A stretch of 12,829 nt of DNA from an uncultured Rubritalea sp. (GTDB lineage: Bacteria > Verrucomicrobiota > Verrucomicrobiia > Verrucomicrobiales > Akkermansiaceae), in assembly GCA_937951395.1 (NCBI GenBank), contig CALFBV010000204.1, forward strand, positions 1-12,829, given 5' to 3'. A model generated the notes under the pieces. The model searched no databases. It saw only the letters and a list, made by a program, of their open reading frames with translations, and was not told where the DNA came from. Of the stretch, positions 1 through 10,917 are shown in pieces. Position numbers and translations under genes: made by a program. The number at the start of each line of letters is the position of its first letter. The stretch's first letter is position 1.

Positions 1-645
1 ATGACCCCACTTCATGTGTTCGTCACTACCTAGCTGCTCAAGTAAAGCTGAGCGTAGTGCTTGTCTTGCGATGTGAATATTGGTTCGTTTTGGTGGAGTT
101 TGTTTTTCTTCCGGCAGCCATTTCCTGATGCCCCACTCACCGATTATTTTCCCGTCAGTAGTATGCACCACATGCCTAGTAGAAACGATTCCTTCATCTA
201 ACGAAACGATGCCTACTCCGCGGATCGCGTTACTTGCTTGCTGTAGAGTTAATCCGTAGCCCTGAGAGCGTTCATCGAAGCTGTTATCGCGTTCATAAAG
301 AGTAAAGGGAATCCCACGGTGCAGGCAAGCCACCGCCAAAGCGACTCCACCTATCCCACCGCCGATGATGGCTATATGGGGGAAATTATCATTATCCACT
401 ATAGGCGGGCTCTCAGAATGGACTAGCCCGGATCCACCGCAGTCATTACATAAATCGAGGTGCCGTTTTGGCCGCATAGGAACAGTGCCTTTTCCCGTGC
501 CTTGAGCTTTGAGTCTCTCATATTCTACCAAGGCCTTCTGGTAACGAAGGCGCACTCTCTTAGTAAGGCTCCTGCTCCGCCTTCCTTGCCCCTGGCAGTC
601 TGGACAAATTGCCCAGCTGTCACCTTCATGTTCGACCGTTTTCAA
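1..645 (-). CDS. FAD-dependent monooxygenase with N-terminal DnaJ-like zinc-finger region (partial, C-terminus beyond the window)
   Basis: The first 215 residues are visible. After a short lead come two CxxCxGxG-type motifs, CPDCQGQG at residues 14-21 and CNDCGGSG at 66-73, separated by a basic helical stretch (KRVRLRYQKALVEYERLK). Such paired motifs form a zinc site in the DnaJ cysteine-rich region. From about residue 90 a Rossmann FAD-binding fold begins, with the dinucleotide motif IIGGGIGG (93-100) and the usual acidic end of strand 2 (LYERD). This is typical of the aromatic-ring hydroxylase/UbiH-like flavoprotein monooxygenases, which use NAD(P)H and O2 to hydroxylate a substrate; the substrate here is unknown. 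The TTG start at 645 is chosen because an in-frame TAA lies two codons upstream and no other standard start precedes the first Cys motif. The gene lies 53 bases downstream of the hypothetical gene on the same strand, so cotranscription is likely. The reading frame stays open to the window edge. Confidence 0.85.
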   Translation of the reverse strand, partial: MKTVEHEGDSWAICPDCQGQGRRSRSLTKRVRLRYQKALVEYERLKAQGTGKGTVPMRPKRHLDLCNDCGGSGLVHSESPPIVDNDNFPHIAIIGGGIGGVALAVACLHRGIPFTLYERDNSFDERSQGYGLTLQQASNAIRGVGIVSLDEGIVSTRHVVHTTDGKIIGEWGIRKWLPEEKQTPPKRTNIHIARQALRSALLEQLGSDEHMKWGH

Positions 646-698
646 CGCTCTTTATCTAACCAGCTATAGACTTCTCTTCAATAAGATAAATTTTACTG

Positions 699-1235
699 CT
701 AATTGAAAAATTGCTCTAACAGCTGATGTTCTTCCGCTTCAGCGTGAGTAGTCATTTTATCTAGCACTTGCTGGATGCTAGGGATGGTAAGATCTTCTTT
801 TCTAATCTGATCTTCGTCTCTGGGATGTGTGATGGTAGAAAATTTCTCCGTAAGATGGAGGCATGCCCATGCTCGCCAGATCCTTAGCTTTGCATTCGGC
901 TGCTGCATGTTCATCCGGCTAGCCAGGTGCTGGAAGTGGCGGACGGGGTTGCCTAGGAATTGGTTAGGGGGTGAGTTTTGGGTAATCCAGAGGATGGCTT
1001 GGTAAGCTAGAGGTAAGTTATTTGTTGTACGAGCCATGAAGGATTTATCTAGCTGAAGGATGGCTTGGGCGGGTGAGCCAGATTGCCATAGTGACTGGGC
1101 TAGTTCTAGGCAGGCTTGGGAATAGTCTGGGCCGCATGCTTCCCTATGCTCTCTGGTGTGAGTGATGGGGAGGGGATCAGAGATCTCCGGCAAGTGTGGG
1201 CAAGGTTGATTGATGAATGATAGTGGCTCGGACAT
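699..1235 (-). CDS. Conserved hypothetical helical protein, 178 aa
   Basis: I cannot assign a function. The protein appears soluble, with no signal peptide or membrane segment, and looks largely alpha-helical. Residues about 40-70 (ACLELAQSLWQSGSPAQAIL) read like one TPR-type helix pair. The centre carries an aromatic/basic patch (GNPVRHFQHLASRMN and then LRIWRAWACLHL) of the kind kept under selection in a specific family. I recall similar small proteins with a HFQHLA-type motif in Verrucomicrobiota, but this could not be checked. The start is ATG at 1235, with no Shine-Dalgarno sequence. It lies directly upstream of the FAD monooxygenase on the same strand, so it may share its transcript and could be a partner or regulator; that is inference from position only. 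Confidence 0.75.
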   Translation of the reverse strand: MSEPLSFINQPCPHLPEISDPLPITHTREHREACGPDYSQACLELAQSLWQSGSPAQAILQLDKSFMARTTNNLPLAYQAILWITQNSPPNQFLGNPVRHFQHLASRMNMQQPNAKLRIWRAWACLHLTEKFSTITHPRDEDQIRKEDLTIPSIQQVLDKMTTHAEAEEHQLLEQFFN

Positions 1236-1299
1236 GGGATTATGCTTGTTAGTTTAGAGGATAGTAGGCAAAAGCCCATTCATAAATTACACGTAAATT
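1236..1299. promoter_or_regulatory. Divergent intergenic control region
   Basis: These 64 bases separate the minus-strand hypothetical/monooxygenase pair from the plus-strand nucleoside permease, so promoters for both directions must lie here or within the neighbouring coding ends. I see AT-rich hexamers on both strands but no well-spaced -35/-10 pair, and no clear inverted repeat that would mark an operator. Confidence 0.4.
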
Positions 1300-5043
<3,744 letters not shown>

Positions 5044-5157
5044 AGATTAACTAGAGAGTATTTGAGGTAGGTTAACTAATGATGGAAAATGGTTATATCG
5101 TAATTGTTTAGAAGCTACGCTCAACTTTTAGATTATGTGATTTATAGCGCTAGACCA

Positions 5158-7401
5158 CTATGGCTTATTCTCCGGTGTAAGCGTGGTTTCAAACTGAAGT
5201 GCCTCTTCCTCCTGAGTGATCGTGATGGCACCAGATTCATCTAATAGGTAGAGTAGGATTCCTTGGGTTTTGATGAAATGAACCCATTTTTTTGAGCGGG
5301 ATTGCTCAGGTGGGAAGTAAGTCTGGGTGGCGATGATGACTTTCGGAGCGAGTAGACTGATGATATCTGGATGGAGCGATCCATCGAGATGATGCTTACC
5401 TAAGACGAGTACATCAGGGGTAAGTTTTTCAATCTCTTCTCGGTTTCTTAGCCAGTGAGTGAGATGGTGACCGCTGTCATTTAGAAATAAAATACGCTTG
5501 CCGTGCCAGTGTAGCATGAAGATGAGAGAGCGGTCATCTGCTAGGGGCTGGTCTTCTGGTGGGGCATAGACGAGCTCTAGGCTGATGCCATTAGAGACAG
5601 GGAAAGTGGTTTCCGAAGAGCTGATGATATTGATTCCTTTCTGATGAGCGCTACGAATAAGCTCAGTATAGGATGAGCTTCTAACGTTTCCATGAGGTAT
5701 GATGATCTGTTTGATAGGGAATCCCGCGAGTGCAGCGGTGAGCCCTTGGATGTGGTTGATGTCAGGATGGGATGCGATGAGGGTGTCTACCCTTGCACCG
5801 TTCTTACTCAGACTGGGCATAATTTCTCTTTGAAACTGTGACTTGTTTCCCGCGTCTAACAGGATGCCACCACCTAGTGATAGATAGGCTGCTCCGCCAC
5901 CTTTTGTAATTTGGTAAATAACAACTCGCTCGCCAGTGGACCATGGCTGGGCTTGGTATCTGGTGTTAGGGATGGATGAGAAAAAACGCGAGATCCCATG
6001 TGCTGCATTGGCTGTGTGGGCATTGATTTGATTGATAGATGTTCCTAGAGCAGGAGAAATGAATCCCACCGTTAGTGAGAGACAGCAGGTGCCTAACAGA
6101 AGGAGCACGATGAACATAAGCGGCAGACTAGCGACGATGGAGATGGGCGTGATGAGGCCGAAATACAGCCAGATGAGGAGCGATGACCCGAACCAAGCGC
6201 TGGTAGATACAGCTAGAGTTTCTGAGGATTTTTGTCGCATGTGTAGCCAGATTTTTTGCTTTTTAGAGAGTAGGATATTGGGAAAAAACGGATCGATGTA
6301 GTTGATCCATGCATAGCGATTCATCCACCAGTTTCCAGTGAACGCTATTGCTATAAGCACCGCATAGGAGAGCTGGAACCCGGGGAGGAACAGGCTGTGA
6401 GTGTTCCATAGGAGGGCAATGATTCCGCTAAGCCACAGGCAGTTTGGCAGTGAGGGCTGACGTAGTAAGAGGATGGCTATTAGAACGATGGCGCCCATAA
6501 TGCTAGCACGCATCGCGGGCGGTCTCATACCGGTGACGATCGCGTAGAAAAACATAATAGCGATGACTATGGGAATCCAGATATGGGATGGGCATCGGCA
6601 TAGCTTTAAGAGGATGGAGAAAATGAGACCTATCATCATAACGTGTAGTCCACTCACTGCAAAAACGTGGATGGTTCCGCTGTGTCTGAAGTCATCCATG
6701 ATCTCGCCACCGCTCTCAGGTTTTTCACCCAGAAACATGGCGAGAATAATCTTTGCTGCGTCAGTTCCTTCGATACCAGAGGTAAGTTTTTTGCGGGTCC
6801 ATTGGCGAGAGTTCTCAGCAAATGAATGGAGCTGATGAGTCGCAGCGATCTCATGTTTGGTGTCAGCATTTTTGGCTCTTAGCGAGACTGAGACTCCCTT
6901 TCTATGGAGGAATTCTTGTTTATTAAAAACGCGTGGATTGCTAGGAGGTCTGGGGATTTTTATGGTGCCTCGGAGCCAGATTTTCTCACCTATGCTACCT
7001 TCATTCACGTGGTATTCCTCCGGGATGTAGGCTAGTATTCTTTCTCCTTGGACTTCATCTGGACCTCGGATAATGTTTACTATGGCTTCAGTGGGATATT
7101 TAGCAGAGGTTCGTGGCGGACTATCGATGACGCCAAATACATCGACTTCTTGATTTACTAGATCCTTTGCCTCTCGCTGTGATTTCAGCGTGAAATAATG
7201 AAGGCTGGCACCCAGAGAGGCGGCGACAACTGACAGGACGAGAACCTTACGAGAGGTGAGAGTAGCAATTACTACGACTAGAGTTAATGAAAGCCACGCA
7301 AATACAGATGAACGGTCAACTGATAAAATAGCCAATGCTAAGGCAGCAATAGGGAGGAGGAGTGGCTGTCTGAGTAGCCATGTTTTAAACTTATTCGGCA
7401 T
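5158..7401 (-). CDS. comEC: ComEC/Rec2-type DNA uptake channel protein, 747 aa
   Basis: ComEC is the inner-membrane channel that passes single-stranded DNA into the cytoplasm during natural transformation. The order is normal: N-terminal membrane helices (about 12-70), a DUF4131-like soluble region (about 75-180), the Competence membrane domain with the hallmark HVFAVSGLHVMM at 245-256 and GMRPPAMRASIMG at 291-303, further helices up to about 450, and a C-terminal metallo-beta-lactamase-like domain (about 490-720). In that last domain the metal motif reads SHPDINH (544-550), with Asn549 where ComEC proteins usually have Asp. The later elements are also unusual: LNDSG at 640-644 and KHHLDGS at 669-675. 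The channel part looks intact, while the nuclease-like domain may be weakened. ATG at 7401 is 20 bases after the stop of the TPR gene, so the two form an operon. No Shine-Dalgarno sequence is visible. Transformation itself is inferred; pilus and ComEA genes are not in the window. Confidence 0.93.
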   Translation of the reverse strand: MPNKFKTWLLRQPLLLPIAALALAILSVDRSSVFAWLSLTLVVVIATLTSRKVLVLSVVAASLGASLHYFTLKSQREAKDLVNQEVDVFGVIDSPPRTSAKYPTEAIVNIIRGPDEVQGERILAYIPEEYHVNEGSIGEKIWLRGTIKIPRPPSNPRVFNKQEFLHRKGVSVSLRAKNADTKHEIAATHQLHSFAENSRQWTRKKLTSGIEGTDAAKIILAMFLGEKPESGGEIMDDFRHSGTIHVFAVSGLHVMMIGLIFSILLKLCRCPSHIWIPIVIAIMFFYAIVTGMRPPAMRASIMGAIVLIAILLLRQPSLPNCLWLSGIIALLWNTHSLFLPGFQLSYAVLIAIAFTGNWWMNRYAWINYIDPFFPNILLSKKQKIWLHMRQKSSETLAVSTSAWFGSSLLIWLYFGLITPISIVASLPLMFIVLLLLGTCCLSLTVGFISPALGTSINQINAHTANAAHGISRFFSSIPNTRYQAQPWSTGERVVIYQITKGGGAAYLSLGGGILLDAGNKSQFQREIMPSLSKNGARVDTLIASHPDINHIQGLTAALAGFPIKQIIIPHGNVRSSSYTELIRSAHQKGINIISSSETTFPVSNGISLELVYAPPEDQPLADDRSLIFMLHWHGKRILFLNDSGHHLTHWLRNREEIEKLTPDVLVLGKHHLDGSLHPDIISLLAPKVIIATQTYFPPEQSRSKKWVHFIKTQGILLYLLDESGAITITQEEEALQFETTLTPENKP

Positions 7402-7421
7402 AGGACGGATGGACGGTGGGC

Positions 7422-8030
7422 CTACACCGAATCAACATCCACCTCGTCTCCTAGCTGACGGAGTTGCTGCATGGCATTAGCGCTGTGGCGTGTCTGAGGG
7501 TAAGCCTCTATGACCTTTGCTAGAGTTGCGGCTCCTGCTTCTTGGTCATTACAGTCATCGAGCTGCCATTCGGAAGTACGGAAGAGCAAGAATGCGCCAT
7601 CTTCTTCTTGCCACTCATGCTCATCAAAGGCTTCCTGGAGAGAAGCTGCGGCGAGTTGTGGCTGGTCTAGTTTCTCAGCATAGAGTTTAGCCATGTCAGT
7701 CCAGGCGAGCCTATCTGATGGATCTTTGATGAGAGCTTTTCTGTATTCTACCACTGCATTTTGATAGTCTCCCTGAGCGACAAATGCTCGTGCATCATGT
7801 AGTAGGTCTTTTTCTACTTTGGAATTTGAGTCAGCATACATTGATTGAGACGCCTTGTGGGAGAGTGCTGGAAGGATATAGCAAACAGCGAGGAATCCTG
7901 CGAATATCCCCGCTATTATCGTAGCGAATAAGCGTGCGAAAACCCCCTCATCTGAAGGATCTGTGTATGCTTGAATGAGGTAATAAGCGATGACAGCGCC
8001 TATTGCGCCTAGGATGATTTTGATAGCCAT
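7422..8030 (-). CDS. Membrane-anchored TPR-repeat protein, 202 aa
   Basis: The protein starts with two hydrophobic helices (about 2-22 and 33-55) joined by a short loop, followed by a soluble region of TPR-like helix pairs. The clearest repeat is about 75-108 (ARAFVAQGDYQNAVVEYRKAL, then KDPSD), with a second at about 109-137 (AWTDMAKLYAEKL) and a weaker one near 150-185 ending in a TPR-like AYPQTRHSANAMQQL. TPR regions bind protein partners, so an inner-membrane scaffold or assembly role is likely, but the partner is unknown. It is the first gene of the pair with comEC, 20 bases upstream, which makes a link to DNA uptake or envelope assembly possible. The ATG at 8030 has no Shine-Dalgarno sequence; upstream lies the divergent gap shared with the MFS-acyltransferase gene. 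Confidence 0.85.
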   Translation of the reverse strand: MAIKIILGAIGAVIAYYLIQAYTDPSDEGVFARLFATIIAGIFAGFLAVCYILPALSHKASQSMYADSNSKVEKDLLHDARAFVAQGDYQNAVVEYRKALIKDPSDRLAWTDMAKLYAEKLDQPQLAAASLQEAFDEHEWQEEDGAFLLFRTSEWQLDDCNDQEAGAATLAKVIEAYPQTRHSANAMQQLRQLGDEVDVDSV

Positions 8031-8195
8031 GTGGGTAGTTGTTTTAAATAGATTGCCTTACTCTATGATGAAAAATACTCTGAGATCAAGCAATCATCAC
8101 GGGGAGCGTATTTTAGTGAATAATCATCATTTTAAACGATGTTTCTGTGCATGCTATCAATTTGAATGATTTGTGAATTCTGCCTAGTGTGGCGC
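8031..8195. promoter_or_regulatory. Divergent intergenic control region
   Basis: This AT-rich gap lies between the minus-strand TPR-comEC operon and the plus-strand MFS-acyltransferase gene; it shrinks to 135 bases if the latter starts at 8166. Short related runs of the form ATCATC/GATGAT recur (near 8065, 8093 and 8125). I could not fix a convincing promoter. A minus-strand TTGATC followed 17 bases later by ATAGAG is only a weak match. Confidence 0.35.
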
Positions 8196-10820
8196 ATGTC
8201 AGGAGATGAAATAGTAATATCTGAGGAGAAAAAAGTGGATGCAGCAGACACCAGATCATTCTGGACGATGGTCGTGCTCGCAGCTCAAAATGCCTTTAAT
8301 GATAAGGCAGCTCAGACGATGCTTACTGTTTTAGGTGTGTTCATTCTTAATGCTGCATTCAGAGCTGAGCATGCGGGAAGTATGACTGCAGAAGCATTGT
8401 CATCTGCTAGCTCCACATCGAGCGCATGGGTTCCACTGGCCTTTGGAGGGTTGATTTTAGCACCTTTTATATTGCTCGCTCCTATGGCTGGCTGGGTCTC
8501 AGATCGCTTCAGCAAGACCCGCATCCTCAGAGCTGGTGCACTGATGCAGGTGTGTGTGTTGGCTCTGATTTTGTGGGCGATAACAATTGAAAATTTCACT
8601 CTTGGGATAGTGGGGTTTGGGCTACTTGCGCTGCAGTCCACTATCCTTAGTCCTGCCAAGAAAGGCATCGTCAAAGAAATGATGGGTAGTGAGAAGCTCG
8701 GGTTCGCTAGTGGTGTGTTAGAGCTTAGCTCGGTGCTAGCTATTTGTGTAGGTCAGATTCTTAGCGGATTTTGGTTCGATAGCAGAATGGCTGAGGCTAC
8801 CTCCCCATGGGAAGCTGCGCGCTGGCCGATATTGCTACTTTTTGCCTTTTCTATCCCCGCCTATCTAGTCTCTCATACGCTGAAGGTGTATCCATCACCT
8901 AGTAGGAGACCATTTAAAACGAGTATTATCTGGGAGCATTTCGGGCAGATGAAAGATCTATTAGGGGACTCTAAGATACGTCTTAGTGCACTGGCTATTG
9001 CTTTCTTTTGGTTCATCGGAGGCTTCATCAATATAGCGGCGATCCAGGTAGCTAATGAGATAACTGAGGCGGCAAAGCTTGGCTCTGGCGTAGCTAGTGC
9101 TTCAAGCGGCATGGGGACTGAGCTGGCATATCTCATGGCGGCAGCTAGTGGGGGGATGATTTTAGGTGGTGCTGTTGCTTCTTTTAGTAGCCGTAGATCT
9201 ATTGAGCTGGGTCTAGTGCCTATCGGAGGTGTTCTGATGGTCGCGGGTAGTATTGCTTTATCTATTGTTGAGACTGATGGTGTGTGGTTTAAAATCTGGA
9301 TTGGCTTCACTGGTTTCGGAGCGGCTATCTTTTTAGTCCCTCTCAATGCTTATCTCCAGGATCAATGCTCAGAAGCGAAACGCGGAAAAGTCATCGCAGG
9401 ATCAAATCTGTTAGACTGCGTTGCGGGTGCGGGTGCGATAGGATTATTCACAATATTGCTAAAATCTGGAGTCAGCATTAACCAACAATTTATCATTATT
9501 GCGCTGCTCTGTCTGGCAGTGACTATCTATGCTACGCGCATCTTGCCTCAGCATTTTGTTAGATTCACGGTGCTTACGTTTTTGCGTATTTTCTATAGTC
9601 AGAAGGTGCTCCACGCTGAGCGTATGCCGGCAGAGGGTGGGGTGCTCATCGTGCCTAATCATGTGACTTATCTAGATGCGTTTATCCTCACTGCATCTAG
9701 CAAGCGACCGATCCGTTTCCTGATGTATGATTCTTATTTTAAGAAGGCGGGGCTAGTGCGCTTTTTTATTAAATTTTTCGACACTGTTCCTATCTCCCAG
9801 AAGCGTGCGAAAGAAGCGATCCAGAAGGCAGCAGATGCTGTGGCGGAGGGTGGAGTGGTGTGCATCTTCCCAGAAGGTCAGCTCACTAGATCAGGGTGTA
9901 TGAATGAGCTTAAGCGGGGATTTGAAATGATAGCACGCAAGGCAAAGTGTCCAGTTGTTCCGGTTTATATGGATGGTCTGTGGGGGTCTATTTTCTCCTT
10001 CGAGCGCGGGAAATTTATCTACAAGTGGCCCTACAGACTCAAGTATGGAGTGACTGTGGCATGGGGTGAGCCTATGCAGCCGAGGGAGGCTACGGCAGTG
10101 GCTGTGAGAGAGAAATTAACTCAGCTTAGTGAGGAGTCATTTTCACATAGAGATGTGCTGCAAAAGCCAATGAAGTCTGCCTGTGGTGGCCGCGTGAAGA
10201 TAAAAGAAGGCGGCAGAGGGGGGATCGAAAAACTTACCTCTGAGGTGGAAAATATGGATGAGGGAAAAGTCCATGGTCTTGTTTATAATGCGCTGCAGAT
10301 CTCTGAAATACACGCCCTGCGAAAGAATGATACTATTGTGCTTCGTCTGGATGAACTAGGCGAAGTGGCACATGTATTAGCAGTTATTTTACCACGCGTA
10401 GGGAAATATGGAGTAGTGCTAGTGGATGAGAATACATCTGCTGATGAAGTGAAAAAATGGCATCGAGAGTATGAGATAAAAAACTACTTCGGTGGTGATA
10501 AGCTACGTGGTCTGTTAGACTCTGCGGGGCTAAGTGATGTTTCTATTTATTCAGTAAATGGAGAGGCTGCATCTGAGCGGATCTATCCTATGAGAGTGGC
10601 TGGTAATCGGGTGGTGGCGATGTCTATGCCGCATCCTATAGCAGTGACTGCTACGAATCAGTTCCAAGCGGGATGGAAGGAGTCCGCCTACGGTAGGGTG
10701 CTTCCTGGATACCGAGTGGATGAAAATGGAGAAGAAGACATTATTTATGTCCCGAACACTCTAGAAAAAATCATCGAAGGCTCAGTGGATGTTGAGGGTT
10801 TTTTACAGGTGGAATCTTGA
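8196..10820 (+). CDS. LplT/Aas-like fusion: MFS transporter plus PlsC acyltransferase, with a reduced acyl-ACP synthetase remnant
   Basis: Residues are numbered from the ATG at 8196 (874 aa). Residues about 20-450 form a major-facilitator domain like the lysophospholipid flippase LplT (opening SFWTMVVLAAQNAFNDKAA; loop GWVSDRFSKTRILRAG). Residues about 475-640 are a PlsC/LPLAT domain with both catalytic blocks: NHVTYLD, holding the HX4D pair His489 and Asp494, and FPEGQLTRSG at 558-567. The expected job is flipping lysophospholipid inward and re-acylating it at the inner membrane. In complete family members an AMP-forming acyl-ACP synthetase follows, giving over 1,100 residues. Here only about 200 remain. 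They hold stretches that look like synthetase edges (AVILPRVGKYGVVL near 735; MSMPHPIAVTATN then YGRVLPGYR at 810-840), but the ATP-binding P-loop and the YGxTE motif are absent. Start choice is open: ATG 8166, ATG 8196, or GTG 8235, which has GAGGAG six bases upstream. A long downstream deletion or erosion is inferred. Confidence 0.88.
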   Translation: MSGDEIVISEEKKVDAADTRSFWTMVVLAAQNAFNDKAAQTMLTVLGVFILNAAFRAEHAGSMTAEALSSASSTSSAWVPLAFGGLILAPFILLAPMAGWVSDRFSKTRILRAGALMQVCVLALILWAITIENFTLGIVGFGLLALQSTILSPAKKGIVKEMMGSEKLGFASGVLELSSVLAICVGQILSGFWFDSRMAEATSPWEAARWPILLLFAFSIPAYLVSHTLKVYPSPSRRPFKTSIIWEHFGQMKDLLGDSKIRLSALAIAFFWFIGGFINIAAIQVANEITEAAKLGSGVASASSGMGTELAYLMAAASGGMILGGAVASFSSRRSIELGLVPIGGVLMVAGSIALSIVETDGVWFKIWIGFTGFGAAIFLVPLNAYLQDQCSEAKRGKVIAGSNLLDCVAGAGAIGLFTILLKSGVSINQQFIIIALLCLAVTIYATRILPQHFVRFTVLTFLRIFYSQKVLHAERMPAEGGVLIVPNHVTYLDAFILTASSKRPIRFLMYDSYFKKAGLVRFFIKFFDTVPISQKRAKEAIQKAADAVAEGGVVCIFPEGQLTRSGCMNELKRGFEMIARKAKCPVVPVYMDGLWGSIFSFERGKFIYKWPYRLKYGVTVAWGEPMQPREATAVAVREKLTQLSEESFSHRDVLQKPMKSACGGRVKIKEGGRGGIEKLTSEVENMDEGKVHGLVYNALQISEIHALRKNDTIVLRLDELGEVAHVLAVILPRVGKYGVVLVDENTSADEVKKWHREYEIKNYFGGDKLRGLLDSAGLSDVSIYSVNGEAASERIYPMRVAGNRVVAMSMPHPIAVTATNQFQAGWKESAYGRVLPGYRVDENGEEDIIYVPNTLEKIIEGSVDVEGFLQVES

Positions 10821-10917
10821 TGAATGTTTTTAGATGGTAATAGTAGCGAGTTTTGCTTGAGTTTCTCGTGGTGAAGGGTTCTAACGGCGGCAGCGAATAA
10901 TCAAATTTTTTTACCTA
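10821..10917 (+). promoter_or_regulatory. Intergenic region with a candidate sigma-70-type promoter
   Basis: Between the MFS-acyltransferase and the glucosidase a pair TTGAGT (10857-10862) and TCTAAC (10880-10885) is separated by 17 bases. Each hexamer matches the sigma-70 consensus at four of six positions. It would place transcription start about 25 bases before the glucosidase ATG. The match is modest and could be chance. Confidence 0.25.

Noticed and set aside
460..669. Plus-strand open frame of 69 codons
   Set aside because: It is antisense to the zinc-finger monooxygenase, whose cysteine motifs are clearly coding on the minus strand.
5081..5110. Plus-strand mini-frame MENGYIVIV
   Set aside because: It has only nine codons, no ribosome-binding site and no neighbour it could lead.
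8040..8160. Repeated ATCATC/GATGAT runs as a possible operator
   Set aside because: The runs are short, irregularly spaced and not arranged as a clean inverted or direct repeat.
8312..8674. Minus-strand frame inside the MFS domain (and 8873-9346)
   Set aside because: They are shadows of the strongly recognisable transporter coding strand.
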